Assembly: GCA_000969725.1 (NCBI GenBank)
Contig: JXSR01S018651.1
DNA from: Ophiothrix spiculata
Lineage: Eukaryota > Echinodermata > Ophiuroidea > Amphilepidida > Ophiotrichidae
Reading direction: 5' to 3' (one strand)
DNA length: 42,769 bases
Every line of letters begins with the position of its first letter. The stretch's first letter is position 1. Position numbers and translations under genes: made by a program. Of this stretch, positions 1 through 13,700 are shown one piece after another. The notes below the pieces were generated by a model, which saw only the letters and a program-made list of their open reading frames with translations, had not been told where the DNA came from and did not search any database.

Positions 1-1590
1 CGCGTGAAACAAAATGCACACGCTGTATGCGTCAGGTGAAGATTTACGCGATCTGCCTGGATATCGGGTCAAATCCCGAATATATCCGGAGGTACAATAA
101 CTCTGCTCCATGAGCGACACAAGATGGCGGAGAAAGACGGTTCCCCCCTATAACTTCCTTGGCAATGAATCACACTTATTGTTGGATGAGAGATTACATC
201 GAACGATAATAAATGACAAATTCAATTTTTTTATGTCAAAAACATGTCTAGGCTTTAAGAGCAAAACAAAAATTGTAAACAGGACAGTGCAATTCTGATA
301 ACTTGTCGCCAAGACAGCTTCTCGTTCTATTCTGAAGCAGTTAGCCTGTTTTAATGGAGGGAAAGAAGCTTCCTATGGGAAATCCAAGCTACCATGACAG
401 TACCAGGAGAAAGATCACCTCACTGCATTAGAGGATGAGATGCTTGATAAATGTTACAGATTTCCGGAATACAGCCTGATAACTGATACTTTTGGCTGTT
501 CTGTTAAAGACCATCCATTAAACTATTGCACAGTCAAGTTACTATTTCGAATAATGCAGAACATTCTACTGAATATACAATGCCTAGCACCATTCCCATA
601 AAATGCTGTTAGAAGGAATTTGGATGTATACTTTTATTTTAAATTTTTTTTCTCAGTATATTGATAATACCGGTATACCGTATATCAAACCATAATATGT
701 GCATATATCAAAAATCATACACCTCTACCGTGGATATGCGCACCAACACCCTCACAGATAGGATGATTATGTACGCAGAGATTGTACTCACATAGTAATG
801 TCAAATCTGTTTGCATGTGTATGTGTCAGGGATTGCATGTGTTCCCCTATCATATTTTACTCTTGGTGAAATCAAGGATTACCCACTCCATGGTCACACT
901 CTTTGAAGTGGTGGTAGTGGAGGAATCATCTAATTCCATTAGAATGTTGGCTTTTAGCTATTTATAAAGACTATTTTCCTATATTATACTGTGTATTGGA
1001 TTAGATTTGTCTGTTGAATAGTTTAGAATAGTATTTTTTAATCGTATCAGCATTATATATTATGTAACTCATTTCAACATTGTTGTAAACTGTTATTATT
1101 TCACATTAGTATTTATAGTCGTGTGAAGAAAACCTTTTCACTTTTACGCGTCTCGTGCTCCGAGATCAAAGTTCAAACACAACTCAAGCGATACTTGTGA
1201 GCTCGCGTGATTTGACAGTTCTGTTGCTGCGTGACTTGATGATCAATTTGATTGGTTTGTTGTTCACGCATGGTGCGATTTGGTCCCGCCCTGAATGATG
1301 ACTTTAGTGTGATTTTGTTTCTTAACAAGAAATCCGACTTATCATTTGCTATCCATAATATGAGACAACATATGAGAGTGGGTGTAGTGTTAAAAACATT
1401 GAAGCTGTGCTTTGAATTTGAGCCCTAAGGCTAACAATCTCATTACCATACACTGAACTTGCAGTCAGGTATCTCCCGTCTAAATCTATGGTCATACCAG
1501 TCAAATTGAGGATAATGCTTAAGAAAAATCAGTGTGATGTTGTATATATAAATTGATTATTCTTTTCCATGATTTTTGTGAAACCTACAG
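1..1590. other. Probable Piezo intron, no gene recognised
   Basis: AT-rich sequence upstream of the first recognised Piezo exon. Short open frames (for example 110-298 and 782-967) have no recognisable motif and no splice context. No further Piezo exon could be identified here; the preceding exon must end in phase 1 and probably lies left of the window. Confidence 0.5.
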
Positions 1591-1760
1591 ACGGCGTGAT
1601 TGAGAAAACTGAAAGCCGACTGACTCTGGTGTACTTGATCTTTATGCGACTGATTGATGCTATTATATACCAGCTGAACCGCATTTCTGAGGAATACCGA
1701 TATGTCGGCAGAGAACTCCGCAAACTAACGGCTGAAGGAAGAAAGAGACGAGCAACAAGG
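1591..1760 (+). CDS. PIEZO: Piezo exon A: late blade segment with LNRISEEY motif
   Basis: Acceptor at cctacag (ends 1590); donor gtaggt at 1761. The exon is read in phase 1 and ends on a complete codon. It codes for a hydrophobic helix (LTLVYLIFMRLIDAIIYQLN) followed by a charged helix (ISEEYRYVGRELRKLTAEG) and a basic tail. This pattern, a membrane helix ending in a D-x(6)-LN turn and then an amphipathic helix, matches the segment before the long acidic linker in Piezo proteins. Assignment rests on this resemblance and on phase agreement with the next exon. Confidence 0.75.
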
Positions 1761-4700
1761 GTAGGTGTGGTGTAGACTTTGTGAAATTTTATTTTGTGTG
1801 TGTTTTTGTTTTCACTCTCAGTTGTGAAGGTCATAATGTCATAATAAGCCTTTTTTAGGTATGGCTGACATTGCACACTCGACTAAACATCTTTTGTGTT
1901 TCCCGGGTTTCACCCAAACCAAAGTACGCCCTCTCCTATTGTTATCTTAATTTTACCCATTTGGAATAGCGTCCTCTCCTTTTGTGACGGCCATACTTCT
2001 AAAAGGCTTATGACATCAACAAATTTGAGTTAAATGTAGTCTGAACTTCCTGATTTACAAAAATTTATTGATGATAAGATCAACTTTTTTATGACATATT
2101 ATAGCAACACACAATATATATTCAAATGAAGTCTACCACAACACAATAATTCTAAAATTCTTGGATGTTTATACAATTTATTATTAAAATTCAGTAATCA
2201 CAGTCTAGAAGTAGTGAAATACTCAACAAATATTTACGAAATGTACATGCAAGTGACTATTATGAAAAATGTAAAAATACACAATATTTACAAATACACC
2301 TTTAAAAAGTACAAAAGAAATACATGGGCGTAAAAGATATTGAACCTAAAACATGGACCATTGAAAATGTGAAATTGTTTTGAAATCCGACAAGTTTCAT
2401 CACATTCTTGATTGATGTAGTAGAAAGATGAGGATGGATTTTCCCTGAGTAATTCACATGTATTCTTTTTCTTTTTTGTTGACATTTTTTTACATGTTTT
2501 GCAATTTGTATCCTTAGGCAAAGGCAAGGTATAAGTGTTAGTTATTATTAGTATTATTTCAGTGATGATCCACTTGAGCAGGTGCTCTGAGTTCCAGTCT
2601 CAATCTCTGCCAAAACAACCTCTGCCCAGGTCTATCCTTGGGCCATATTAGGTACTCTTTCTTACAAAGCAGCTTGCGTAGTGGCAATGTCATCTTATTC
2701 TCTGGGATGTCGTGCAGTAAAACCAAAATAAGGACATCCAGATTGTCATAAATAAGTCTCATTTGGGCCATCTCCAATTCCTGATTGCACCATCCACTTG
2801 CGACAAAATTTGGAGACAAAACTAAAATGGTTTTGTGACTCAACTGGATGTTTTCAGAGATATTTTCTATCTCAGAACGACCTGGTGTAAAGTCTCTAGT
2901 TTTGATGCACAGTTTTATTGGTTCTGGACCTTCCTCTAAATTTGGTTGCAAGCTTTCGTACACCCAGTTTTCATCATCAGACCTTTCGTTGTAGGCAACA
3001 TAGGCATTGTAGTGAAGCTGAAGCATTTCAAACTCCTCATCAATATCAGGAAAAGGATGATAATGTCTGTACAGTAAGTACAGTTTGTATTTGATACGCC
3101 ATCGATAGCGAATAAGGAATATGATTGTCATTAAAAGCAGAAATATAAGCAGAACACTGATTCCAATGTAAAATGTGGTGTATGACCGACAGTCTAGTTC
3201 GACTTGACTGACACTCATTCCTTTATATCTGTCAGGTGTTTTACAAACATATTGACCTGGTTCTAACCAAGTATCTGTGTCAGATAAAATCCATTTTTGG
3301 AACTCATTCTTTGTGAATCCTTCCATTTCACAAGTACAGCTGAAGGGATTGTTGCTTAAATCTAGTGAAACAAGAATAGATTTGCCTGATGATGATAGCA
3401 GGCACAGAGGAACTTCTTTGAGCTGATTTCTTGCAGCATTAAGATGTTTTAAAAAAGTCATATGCTCTAGCCCAGATAGAGTTTCAAGGCCATTTCCATC
3501 AATATAAAAATAGGAAATATTTCTAATAGCACTCTCTGTAGATACGTTAATATCTTTGATTTTGTTATCACTAATATTTAATGAAGTTAAATGTGGTGCT
3601 TTTATAACCAATATTTGCTCAATTGATTCAAGTTCATTCCTTGCTAAAGTAAGTATTTCTAGGCTGGGTATACTAATGTCAGTGTCCTTTGGATCTAACA
3701 TCTGCTTTACAGAACCTGATAAATCAAGACTAATTAGCACATAGCATTCATAAAGAGCTAAAGTGTAAGGGAAGCCGTGTATTCTTAAATTTAGAATGGT
3801 GAGCTCTGTAAGTCTTGGAAAGGTAGAGCATAATGTTCCATTTACCATTCGTAAGTGTAGGTGTGCTAAATCAAATGTATGAAGTGATAAGAATGGTGCT
3901 TTAAGATCAACTTGTATGGATTTGTAAATTAAGTTAGAACTTCCAACATTTAAAAGCTCCAGGCTTTGAAGTGAGTGGAGCCATTTTGTATTGAAGTTAG
4001 TAAATGGGCTACTTAACCTGTTACTGGCAATATTCAGAGAGATTAAAGTTGAAATAGATACAAAGGCATCCTCCTCAATATCATTAATGGTGTTCGAACT
4101 TAAGTCTAGATGTTTCAATGATATCAGTTGACTGAAAGCATCAGAAGGGACTTTAGTTAGTGTATTGTCAGTTAAGTTTAAAACTTCCAGAGAATGCAGT
4201 CCACGAAAAGCATGCTTCTCCAAATTGTTAACTTGACAAGACATTACAGTTAGCAAGGATAAATTGGGTAACCATATAAAGGCATCATTTTTTATTTGAA
4301 TCAATGGTGTATCCTTTAATGTAAGTGATGTAAGAGATTCATTGATTTGAACCAAACCTTGAAAAGTTGTGTTATCAAGAGTATATGTAGTGAAATATTC
4401 ATCCAAAGTTCCAAGTTCAAGACTTATTATTGGTGAATGAAGATTTACTAAAGTTGGTAAAATAACGAAAGTTGTATAGAGATTGGTAAGATTTGAAAAT
4501 GGTTCAAAAGAAGCCTTATCTGCATAACATCCCACCAGTTTTGCAGCACACACCCATTGAAATCCCTTAACACCTTTGATTGGCTTAAATGTAGCATGTG
4601 TTACATTAAGTGGGGTTAGATATATTAAGCTGAACACTTCTAGGTTTGTCATAAGTTGAAAATCCCATAACCAGTCATCTATTTCACCATAACGATAGTA

Positions 4701-7700
4701 TGTGAAGAATGTTTTCAGAGAATGTAGATCAGTAAATACATGACTGGGTATGTACTGCAGTGGATTACCACCCAAATCAAGGTGCAATAGATTTTGAAAA
4801 TCACTGAATATACCTAGTGGTAAATAGTATAGATGATTGACCTGCAGCTCCAATGTAAGTAACGAGCTAAGTCCTGTAAATGCTGTCGAGTTCAATTCTG
4901 ATATCTCATTATAACTGAGATTGAGATTTGTCAGTACTGTCAAATTTCTAAATGGCGAACCCTGTATTTTTGTCAGCTGATTGTAACTCAAATCCAACTC
5001 AGTTGTCCAGTTTTTATCCAAATTAGGAATACCAAGTAGACTTCTGTGTGAACAATCAAGCTTACTTCCATTGTACATTTTACAAGCCAAGCTTCCTAAT
5101 GGGTTCGCAGGTAACACAGTATTTGTTGTATTCACAACAATACAGAAGAAATAAAGTGCCAAAACACAGGAGAAAATTTGTACCGCCATCCTGCAAAAAC
5201 ACACCGTACAAGCTTATCAGCATTACGACACCAAATGGAAGGTAAATCTCTTATCAAGGACTAGATTGTTTAGGTAATGAGAGTGAAATCCTATAAATCA
5301 CTGTCAGCAGTTACTTTCATTTCCTGTTAAGATGCTTCAAAACAGTTTAAATCATGCAAGACATAATATATTACAATGCTGGAGAATTTGCTTCAAATTA
5401 AACTCATAAGTTATCTGGCACAATGTTTAAAGGTTGATATTCCGATCTAGTGACAAATTTAACATATACCTTTTTCCATATTTGAATGAAGGGTCATCAC
5501 CAATATAAAGCAATTGTCAAGTTTCATTTGTATACGTTGAGCCAAATTAATGCTACAGGGAACCATTGTGTCTAAGAGTGAACCATAGTAACCTATACAA
5601 TATTTATTTTTGTTAACAATTTCAGTAATTCAGCACTATTTTAACCATATCTCTTCAACAAAACATAATATGGTCATGAAAAATTTTTAGGGTTTGGAGA
5701 AAAATATGTGCTTTATCTGGTATCAAAATCTGCAATTTGATTTTTTGAGTGAAAGTGGTTGGAAACACCTTTAACGTTAGTTGTTTTTTAAATACATTCA
5801 TTTACACCAGGGAAATACAAGATTTTGTTCATATATATTTTCCTCATGATGCAATTTATGGAAGTTAATTTATTTTGTTTAATTTAGTACCTCCTCCATA
5901 AAAAGGATGGAAGAAGCACAATTAATCAATTGTTTTCCAAAACATTAAATTTGCTGAAGCCTTTGCCATGGTAGGTTGAGAACGGGAATACAATCATACT
6001 AAATTCAGGAGTTCTACAAAAACTGATGGTGGTCTGGATGTAATGGGAAATGTTATACTTTACCTTTAAAATTAGCACTAGTATTGAATTTAATTGTAGA
6101 CATTTTGAGAATCAGTTTCAGTATCAATATCTAATTCAAGGTAATAGTGGGGTAGTTATGATTGATATAACTGTGATAAATGTAAGGTAAAATGTGACTT
6201 GCTCCAACAAAACCCGGACAAAGACGCCAGAGTACTTATGGACTTACAGCCCAATGTATATGCCACAAATCAATAGAAAACAGGAATTTTCAAGGGAAAT
6301 CTTGGTTTTTATGTAGCAAAAGGTTGAGCAATGTTGACATGTGATATATCATTTTAAAGCTTGTAATTTCAGGTTTTTTCATATGGACAAATCAGACAAA
6401 TGATTTTCCCAACTTTGTCCGGGTTTCGTGGGAGCAGGTCACAAATGTCACTTTCACTTTTGAAGAGGTTAGATTTTTATCACATAGGGAATATATAAAT
6501 TAGAATCAAGATCTGGATATGTATTTCATTGTTTTCCACAGACTGTTTCATTAAAGCAAGAAAATCATGCAATACAAAGTAATAGAATGAAACTATAATT
6601 TTACACTATTCTGTTAGTTATCATCCTCTATTTGTACATGCAGTATGAGAAAATACAAATGGTTAGGCTTGTTTCATGTTTCAGTCACAAAATATCACAT
6701 GGGATATGGGAAATATATGAGTAATATTTTGGCACTAAAATCAGAAAAAGTGTGAAAAAAGTTGTAGCAATCAGATTTATGCTCATTCAAATGGAAAGAG
6801 ATATGTGATCTTCCATGGAAAACGGTATGATCTACAACAACATCAAAATTGAGTTACTGGTATCAGTGAAAGGCTTGTTTATTCTTCTTTAATATCAGTT
6901 CGGCGAAACTCACAATTCGGATACGTATCCGAATTCGGATACCCACGCACATTTCGTATCCAAATTGTGATACCCGTATCCGAATAAGGATATGGAGGGG
7001 TATCTGAATTCTGATACTCCTGTCATGGCGTAGGAAACAAATCGATAGCGCAAGCTGGCAAGTACATGTGGAACATCTTTCTTGCATTTATGATAAATGT
7101 ATCTGTGGAAATGTCATTTTCATCTGTGAAATTCCAGCGGAACAGCTTCGAAACATGTCCTGATAGCTTCTTATCACAGAATACTTTGATAGAATTTAGA
7201 TGACAAATGATGATAATGTTACTGACTTTAATACATACCGGTATGGTGCGCGGCGAAGCTGAATATTCATTTCAGCTGATATCCCGTTTCAGCTGTTTTT
7301 AATCCAAATTCGGATACGGGTATCAGAATTGTGATACGGAGTATCCAAATTCAGATACGTATCCGAATTGTGAGTTCCGCCTAACTGATATGATACCAAA
7401 TTTGTGTAAATCTGTTTTTGATTGCAAATTTAAAGCCAAAAATAAACAATCATTGTACACACTTCATTATAAACACATTTACAAGAAAAAACATAAACGT
7501 GTTTGAAATTCAGTTGCTTAATGAAGCCTAAATGCCACGAGATTTGGCAGACATGCTTTGCTGGTTGTATTCTTACAAATATTTGAAAATTAGAGGAAAT
7601 TCTGATTCCAGTTTTGAGTTAGGGTGATTAGTTGACTGTCAGCTGTCCCACGGACATTTCTAGCAAGAAATGGATCTAAAATGGTCACACAAATTGCAAA

Positions 7701-10700
7701 ATTTACATATTCTGTATACATTCATTTACACTTCAAAGAACCCAATTTTCATTACTCTTCTAAAATTGACCTCACAACAATTTTCCACATATTTTCGTAT
7801 TTAGTCGGCCAAATCTCAGAATAGGATTTGCCTTAAAAGTTGTATCTTTTAATATGGTGGGTCACATATGAAGACTTGATCAGCTTGCAACAAGAGGGCG
7901 CAATTCTCGTTATTTCAGAAATCTTATGCTAAGCCAGCTGTACTTATTTTGCTTGTCACAGTATAACACAAGAATTACAAATGATAAAAAAAGAAAAGAA
8001 ATGATGGTGCAAACGCTGCATTCATCTGTCTATATATGTGACATGATCAAACTGATTGAATCACATGTCAGAAATATTGATTTTTTGATACGGAGTGATA
8101 AAGGCAGAAAAGTCTTATGTTTTTTATTGTTTTTTAAGTTCTGAAAATTGTCATATCTCTGGAACCAGATGACCAATTAAAATGGGATTTTGATAAGAAT
8201 GTAGTATTTATAATGCACAGTTAAGGCATTACATACACTGTAAAGTGTGCAGAGGCCGAGTGGTATTACAAATCTGGGAGGCATGGCGCACTATAAATCC
8301 CCAGTATTTATTTATTTATTAAAAAATGAAAATTTAAAATTGCTGACATATGACTCATTTACCTTGATCACATCACATATATGAAGCAGGTACTGAATAC
8401 CATTCATCTTTCTCTCTCTATAATACAGATTAGTCCAGAATACAATAATGGTGATCTACTTGTGCAGGTGCTTTGACTTCCTGTCTCAATATTGGCCAAA
8501 ACAGTTTCTGTTCAGCTCTGTCATTAGGCCATTTTAGGTACTTTTTCTTACGAAGAAGCCTACGAAGTGGTGATGTCATTTTTTCTTCGGGGATATCTTG
8601 TAATAATATCAAAACGAGGACATCAAGATTTTCACAAATAAGTCTCATTTGGGCCATGTCCATTTCCTCACAGCACCATCCACTTGCCACAAAGTTTGGA
8701 GACAAAACTAAGATGGTCTTGTGGCACATCTGAATGTTTTCCGAGATATTTTCAATTTCACTTCGCCCTGGAATAAAGTCTCTAGTTTTGATGCACAGCT
8801 TTACTGGTTCTGGACCTTCCTCTAAATTGGGTTGCAAGCATTCATACACCCAGTTTTCATCATCAGACCTTTCATTGTATGCAACATAGGCTTTGAACTG
8901 AAGGTGGACCATTTCAATTTCCTCATTAGCATTTGGAAAATGGTGATAGCGTCTGTACAGCAAGAGTGCTTGTTTCTTATACCACCAATAACGAATAAAA
9001 AATATAACAGTCATCAAAAACAGAAATATGAACGGAACACTGATTTCAATATAATATACTTTGTATGACTTACAGTCTAGTTCTACTTGACTGACACTCA
9101 TTCCTTTAATTTTTTCCGGAGCTGCACATACATATTGACCTGGTTCTAACCATGTGTCTGTATTAGTCAAAATCCAGTTTCTGAACTCATTCTTAGTAAA
9201 TCCTTTCTTTTCACATGTGCAACTAAATGGATTGTTGCTTAAATCTAATGAAACAAGAACAGATCTACCTAATAATGACAGCAACCATGGGGGAACTTCT
9301 GTGAGTTGATTTCTTGCAGCATTAAGATGTTTCAAATTAATCGTATGTTCAAGCCCAGACAGTGATACGAGAATATTTCCATCAATATACAAATAAGATA
9401 TGTTTTTGATAGCACTCTCTGTGGAGATTTTGATAGTTCTAATTTTGTTGTCACTCACATTCAATGAAGTTAAATTTGGTGCTTTTATGACCAATATTTG
9501 CCTGATTGATTCAAGTTCATTCCGTGCTAAAACAAGGATTTTCAGAGTTGGTATGCTAATGTCAGTGTCATTTGGATCAAATGCTTTGATCTCCTTTACA
9601 GAACCTGATAAATCAAGATTATTTAACACACAGCATTTATGAAGTGCCAAACTATCTGGGAAGTTGGATACTCTTACGTCCGTCATGATGACTTCTGTAA
9701 CACTTGGAAAATTAGAGCATAATGTTCTGTTAACCATAATAATGAAAGTGTCTCTTAATTCAAAAGTAACCAGTGAAACGAGTGGGTATGGTATGTTGAT
9801 TATTACAATGTTGGGAAAATGAAACTTCAAAAGCTCCAGTCTTTTAAGTGAATGAAGCCATTTACTCGAGCAACTTATCACGTTACTTTCAATATTTAAA
9901 TAGGTTAAATTTGATAAAGATGTAAAGGCATCATCCCCGATAGTGGAAAACCAGTTTGAACTTAGATCTAGATATTTTAGTGATATCAATGGACTGAAAG
10001 CATCAGAGGGGACTTCAGTTAGTGCATTGTCACTTAAGTCTAAATCTTCCAAAGAACTTAGTCCACGAAAAGCATATTTCTCCAACTTCATGATACGACA
10101 GTGAAGTGCAGCTAAAAAAGTTAAATTGGACATCCATTTGAATGCATCATTGTTTATATGAATTAAAGGTAACTTGAGCAAGCCAAGAAATGAAAGAGTT
10201 TCACTAACATTTGCTAAGCTTTGAAAAGTTGTGTTATCAAGACTATGTGCAGAACAGTCTTTGTATGATGCTATAAGTGTTAGATCTTGTAGTGGTGAGT
10301 TTAGTGATCCTAATGCTGGGAACATATCAAAGGTTATGGACAAGATAAGTTAGATTTGAAAATAGTTTCAATGACGTTTCTCCTGTGAAACAGTCCATGG
10401 GTGAATAGGGAATACAAAACCAAAACAATTTCTTTACACTATTAAGTGGCTCAAGTGTAGCGCTTGTTATATTTACAGATATTGTAGACACTTCAAACAG
10501 CTCGAGACTAGTTGTATTATAAAAATCCAACATCCAGCTTTCTGCTTTACCATCAATATAACTGCTTATGTACAATTCTTTTAGAGAATATAAGTCTGTA
10601 AATATATGATCAGGTATGTAATACAGTGGGTTTAATTCCAAAGAAAGAAATGTTAGATTTTTTAAATCACTGAAAATGCCAGTTGGTAAGTAGGTTAGTT

Positions 10701-13700
10701 CATTGGATTGCATGTTCAGTTTTAACAAGGAGCTGAGTCCTTTAAATGCTGCAGGGTTCAATTCTGATATCGCATTGTGACTTAGGAGGAGGTCTGTCAT
10801 TGCTGTCAAATTTCTGAATGGTGAGCCTTGTATTTCTGTCAGCTGATTGTAACTCAAATCCAACTCAGTTGTCCAGTTTTTATCCAAAAGTGGAATATAA
10901 AGCAGACTTCTGTGTGAGCAATCAAGTTTGCTTCCATTGTACATTTTACAAGCCAAACTTCCCAATTGGCTGTCATGTGATGCAGTATTTGTTGTATTCA
11001 CAACAGTAAAGCAAGAACAAAGAGCCAGAATACAGAAGAAAATTTGTGCAGCTATCTTGATAAGGCACACAGTACAAACAAACTTAACAGCATTGACTCA
11101 TCAAATAAAAGCTATTCTAAATTTTTATTAACATCAAGTAATGAAAGTGAAATATTTAATCAATGTCGGTTGCTTTCATTTTCTTATGAGCATTTTTATC
11201 CTCTATCTTTTTATTTGTTTGGTGGATTTCATATTTATCAGAGGTTTTTAGGTAGTGTCTCCGTATTATTTATTGTAGTTTTGTGCTACTCTACATAATT
11301 GTTGGAAGCTCATGCAAGTAGATACTCTAAAACCCGTATAAAACATTCTGCTTAGAAATGGTAGGGGGTGCTTTATTATGGATAGTGATTATGACAGAAA
11401 ATACAGTGTAAGAAATGAGATGTACAGACTTTCTCTGAAAGTCAAAGTGAATATAACAATATTTAAAAAGATATGGTACATATGCTTTGTCTCCAATAAA
11501 ATTAAGATTAACCTCACTTTCACATCCCTAAAAGCAGCACAACATAGTTTTAGTTTTCATCTATTATATAGGGAAACAGAAACTAAAGTCTTTTATCTTT
11601 TTTACCCAATAAAGGATGTTTCAATTTAATTCATCAAATCAAGCATACCGATACAATTGATAAACGCAACAAAGCTTGCAAGATTCATTTTGGGTGCTCA
11701 TTGTTGTTTCACATACAAAAGTCACGAATTTTTTGAATGTTTGCGTTATGAAAGCGACACAAAACAGATATAATGGTAATTATGATTGGCTAAACTCAAG
11801 AGTAAGCTGTTTAAAAATTTACACAGACATAATTTTGATTCAATATGGTTGATTGGATTTCTGTTTTTGTGGTGGGTGCACATTAGAACAAGATTAATAC
11901 AGATACATGTGAAAGTAGGCCTACTAGCAAATGGGGAAACAGAAAGTATCATATAACAAGATTTCTAAAAAAAAACATTGGTCTCAAACAAAATTGAAAG
12001 GGAAAAAAATTAAGCTGACCAGATTTAAAAGAACAACCAAAATCACATATATACACACACATACACCACCACAAAAGGAAAAGAAATAATTGTGAAAAAT
12101 GTGGTTAGACACCTTAGATTTGGAAAAGATGTGCTCTGAGTCAACGACAAATGATTTAAACTTAAAGTTGTCTGTTATAGCCATATTGAATTCAATTTGG
12201 GATTCCCAATGTAATTCTTATTTCTACGTGTATTACTACATATATAAGCAATTACAAGGGGTAATTGGCACATCTTCATAAGTTATGAACACAAGTTCAC
12301 TGAAAAATATTTGTCAAGATGCCCTTCCAAAGGTAACCATGGTTCTTTGTTTTAAACTGTTTTAACTCAAATCTATTCAAATTTTCAAATATTGCTTTAT
12401 ATTATAATTGCAAGGTACACATTTTAGGTCAATAATAAAGTCTTTGTATACAATAATATAATGAGGCATTCAGTAAAATATAATTGAGTTTCTAAACTTG
12501 GCACCATTTTTATTCCAGCAATTTAGTGTTATTCAGGTATTTTCCGATGATACATCGGATGGTTTTCATCTCTTTGTTTCCTTTGGCAGGAAACTTTACT
12601 TGCTCTGTGGTTAGGAATTTATGTGAAGCCGTTGGTCCCCTGTACAAATAAACTCCTTCATGGAGTATGCATGTCATGCAAGTACAGTTTATATTGATTG
12701 ATTGATTGTTGTAATGCCCTTTTTAAAAAGATGCTACTGCTTTACGTCCAGTTTGGTACAGCATTTGTGTTGAATACTATTTGTATGTTTTTTTCCCACT
12801 AAGCCTATGAGCAAGTGTATCTCTGCTCCCAAAGTTGATTTTGCATGATTCTGAATACCGTAATTCGATCCCCTTTGACTGACAACCCAGACACTAGGGT
12901 TGGTATAAGAAGTCTGATATCTTCCCCTAAATATATGAATGGAAAAAAATGTCCCTAACACAACCATGCATGATGTAGGATAATATGAACATTTTAAATC
13001 AATTATGATTTGCCCTCAATCTTCCGACTGTTATTTACAGAAAACATGTCATTCTAACAATTCAATGAGTACCTGTGCATAACATCGATGATTATGGTTT
13101 TCAAAGGATTACTAAATTTTAGATAATGTGATTTATTGAATTAATATCTTGTACTTTCAACAGAAAAGGAAAGCTGCAGAGGAAGCTGCCGCTGAAGAAA
13201 CTGCTGCTACAGCAACGGCCGAAGTCAAAGAGGAATCAGAAACAGGCGGCGATGGAGAGAAAACAGGTGGCGATGGCGAGGAGATCACAGTGGAGGAACG
13301 AGGTGTTGATGTCGGTGCCTTGGAACAGTCTAAGAGGTAGGCATGAGGTTGATGTCTGTGATAGTACATGGGTGGTTGATGTAGAGCTGCAGTTGGGTGA
13401 AGTCAATAGGCTCTATCTATTAATTTCTTTCTAATTCATTATTGGAATGGGAAGGGAGCTGATTGAAACAAATTTTCCGGTACTCTTGACGACAGCAGAA
13501 ATTCCATTAAATAATTTTGGTCTCTGTTCATGTCCACTAATGTATCAGAAAGATCTTATTAATGGATATTTCACTTGTGTACATCTGTTCATACCTGGTG
13601 TTTGACACGTAGATTGCACACAGAGATTTGCTCTGGTAGAATGAATTCTCCTGTGAATTAGATCGTTCACATTGGACAGCTAGTTTGCACATAGACAATA

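Larger units (their letters stand above)
1761..13163 (+). other. Large Piezo intron hosting two antisense TLR genes
   Basis: Phase-0 intron of 11.4 kb between Piezo exons A and B. Both Toll-like receptor genes lie inside it on the opposite strand. It also contains an inverted-repeat element at 6193-6443 and an AGTTCGG-family element at 6897-7386. The stretches 5300-6190, 7390-8280 and 11160-13160 show no gene; the open frames there are short and unrecognised. Confidence 0.75.

Noticed and set aside
1529-1876. 115-codon open frame on the - strand
   Set aside because: It is the antisense of Piezo exon A, which has proper splice sites and a matching phase.
8430-11070. Frame break in the right TLR read as an intron
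   Set aside because: The two frames overlap by only a few codons and no GT/AG pair fits; a one-base shift is simpler.
12538-12720. Possible SINE or LINE tail with TTGATTGATTGATTG
   Set aside because: No promoter boxes, target duplication or second copy in the window.
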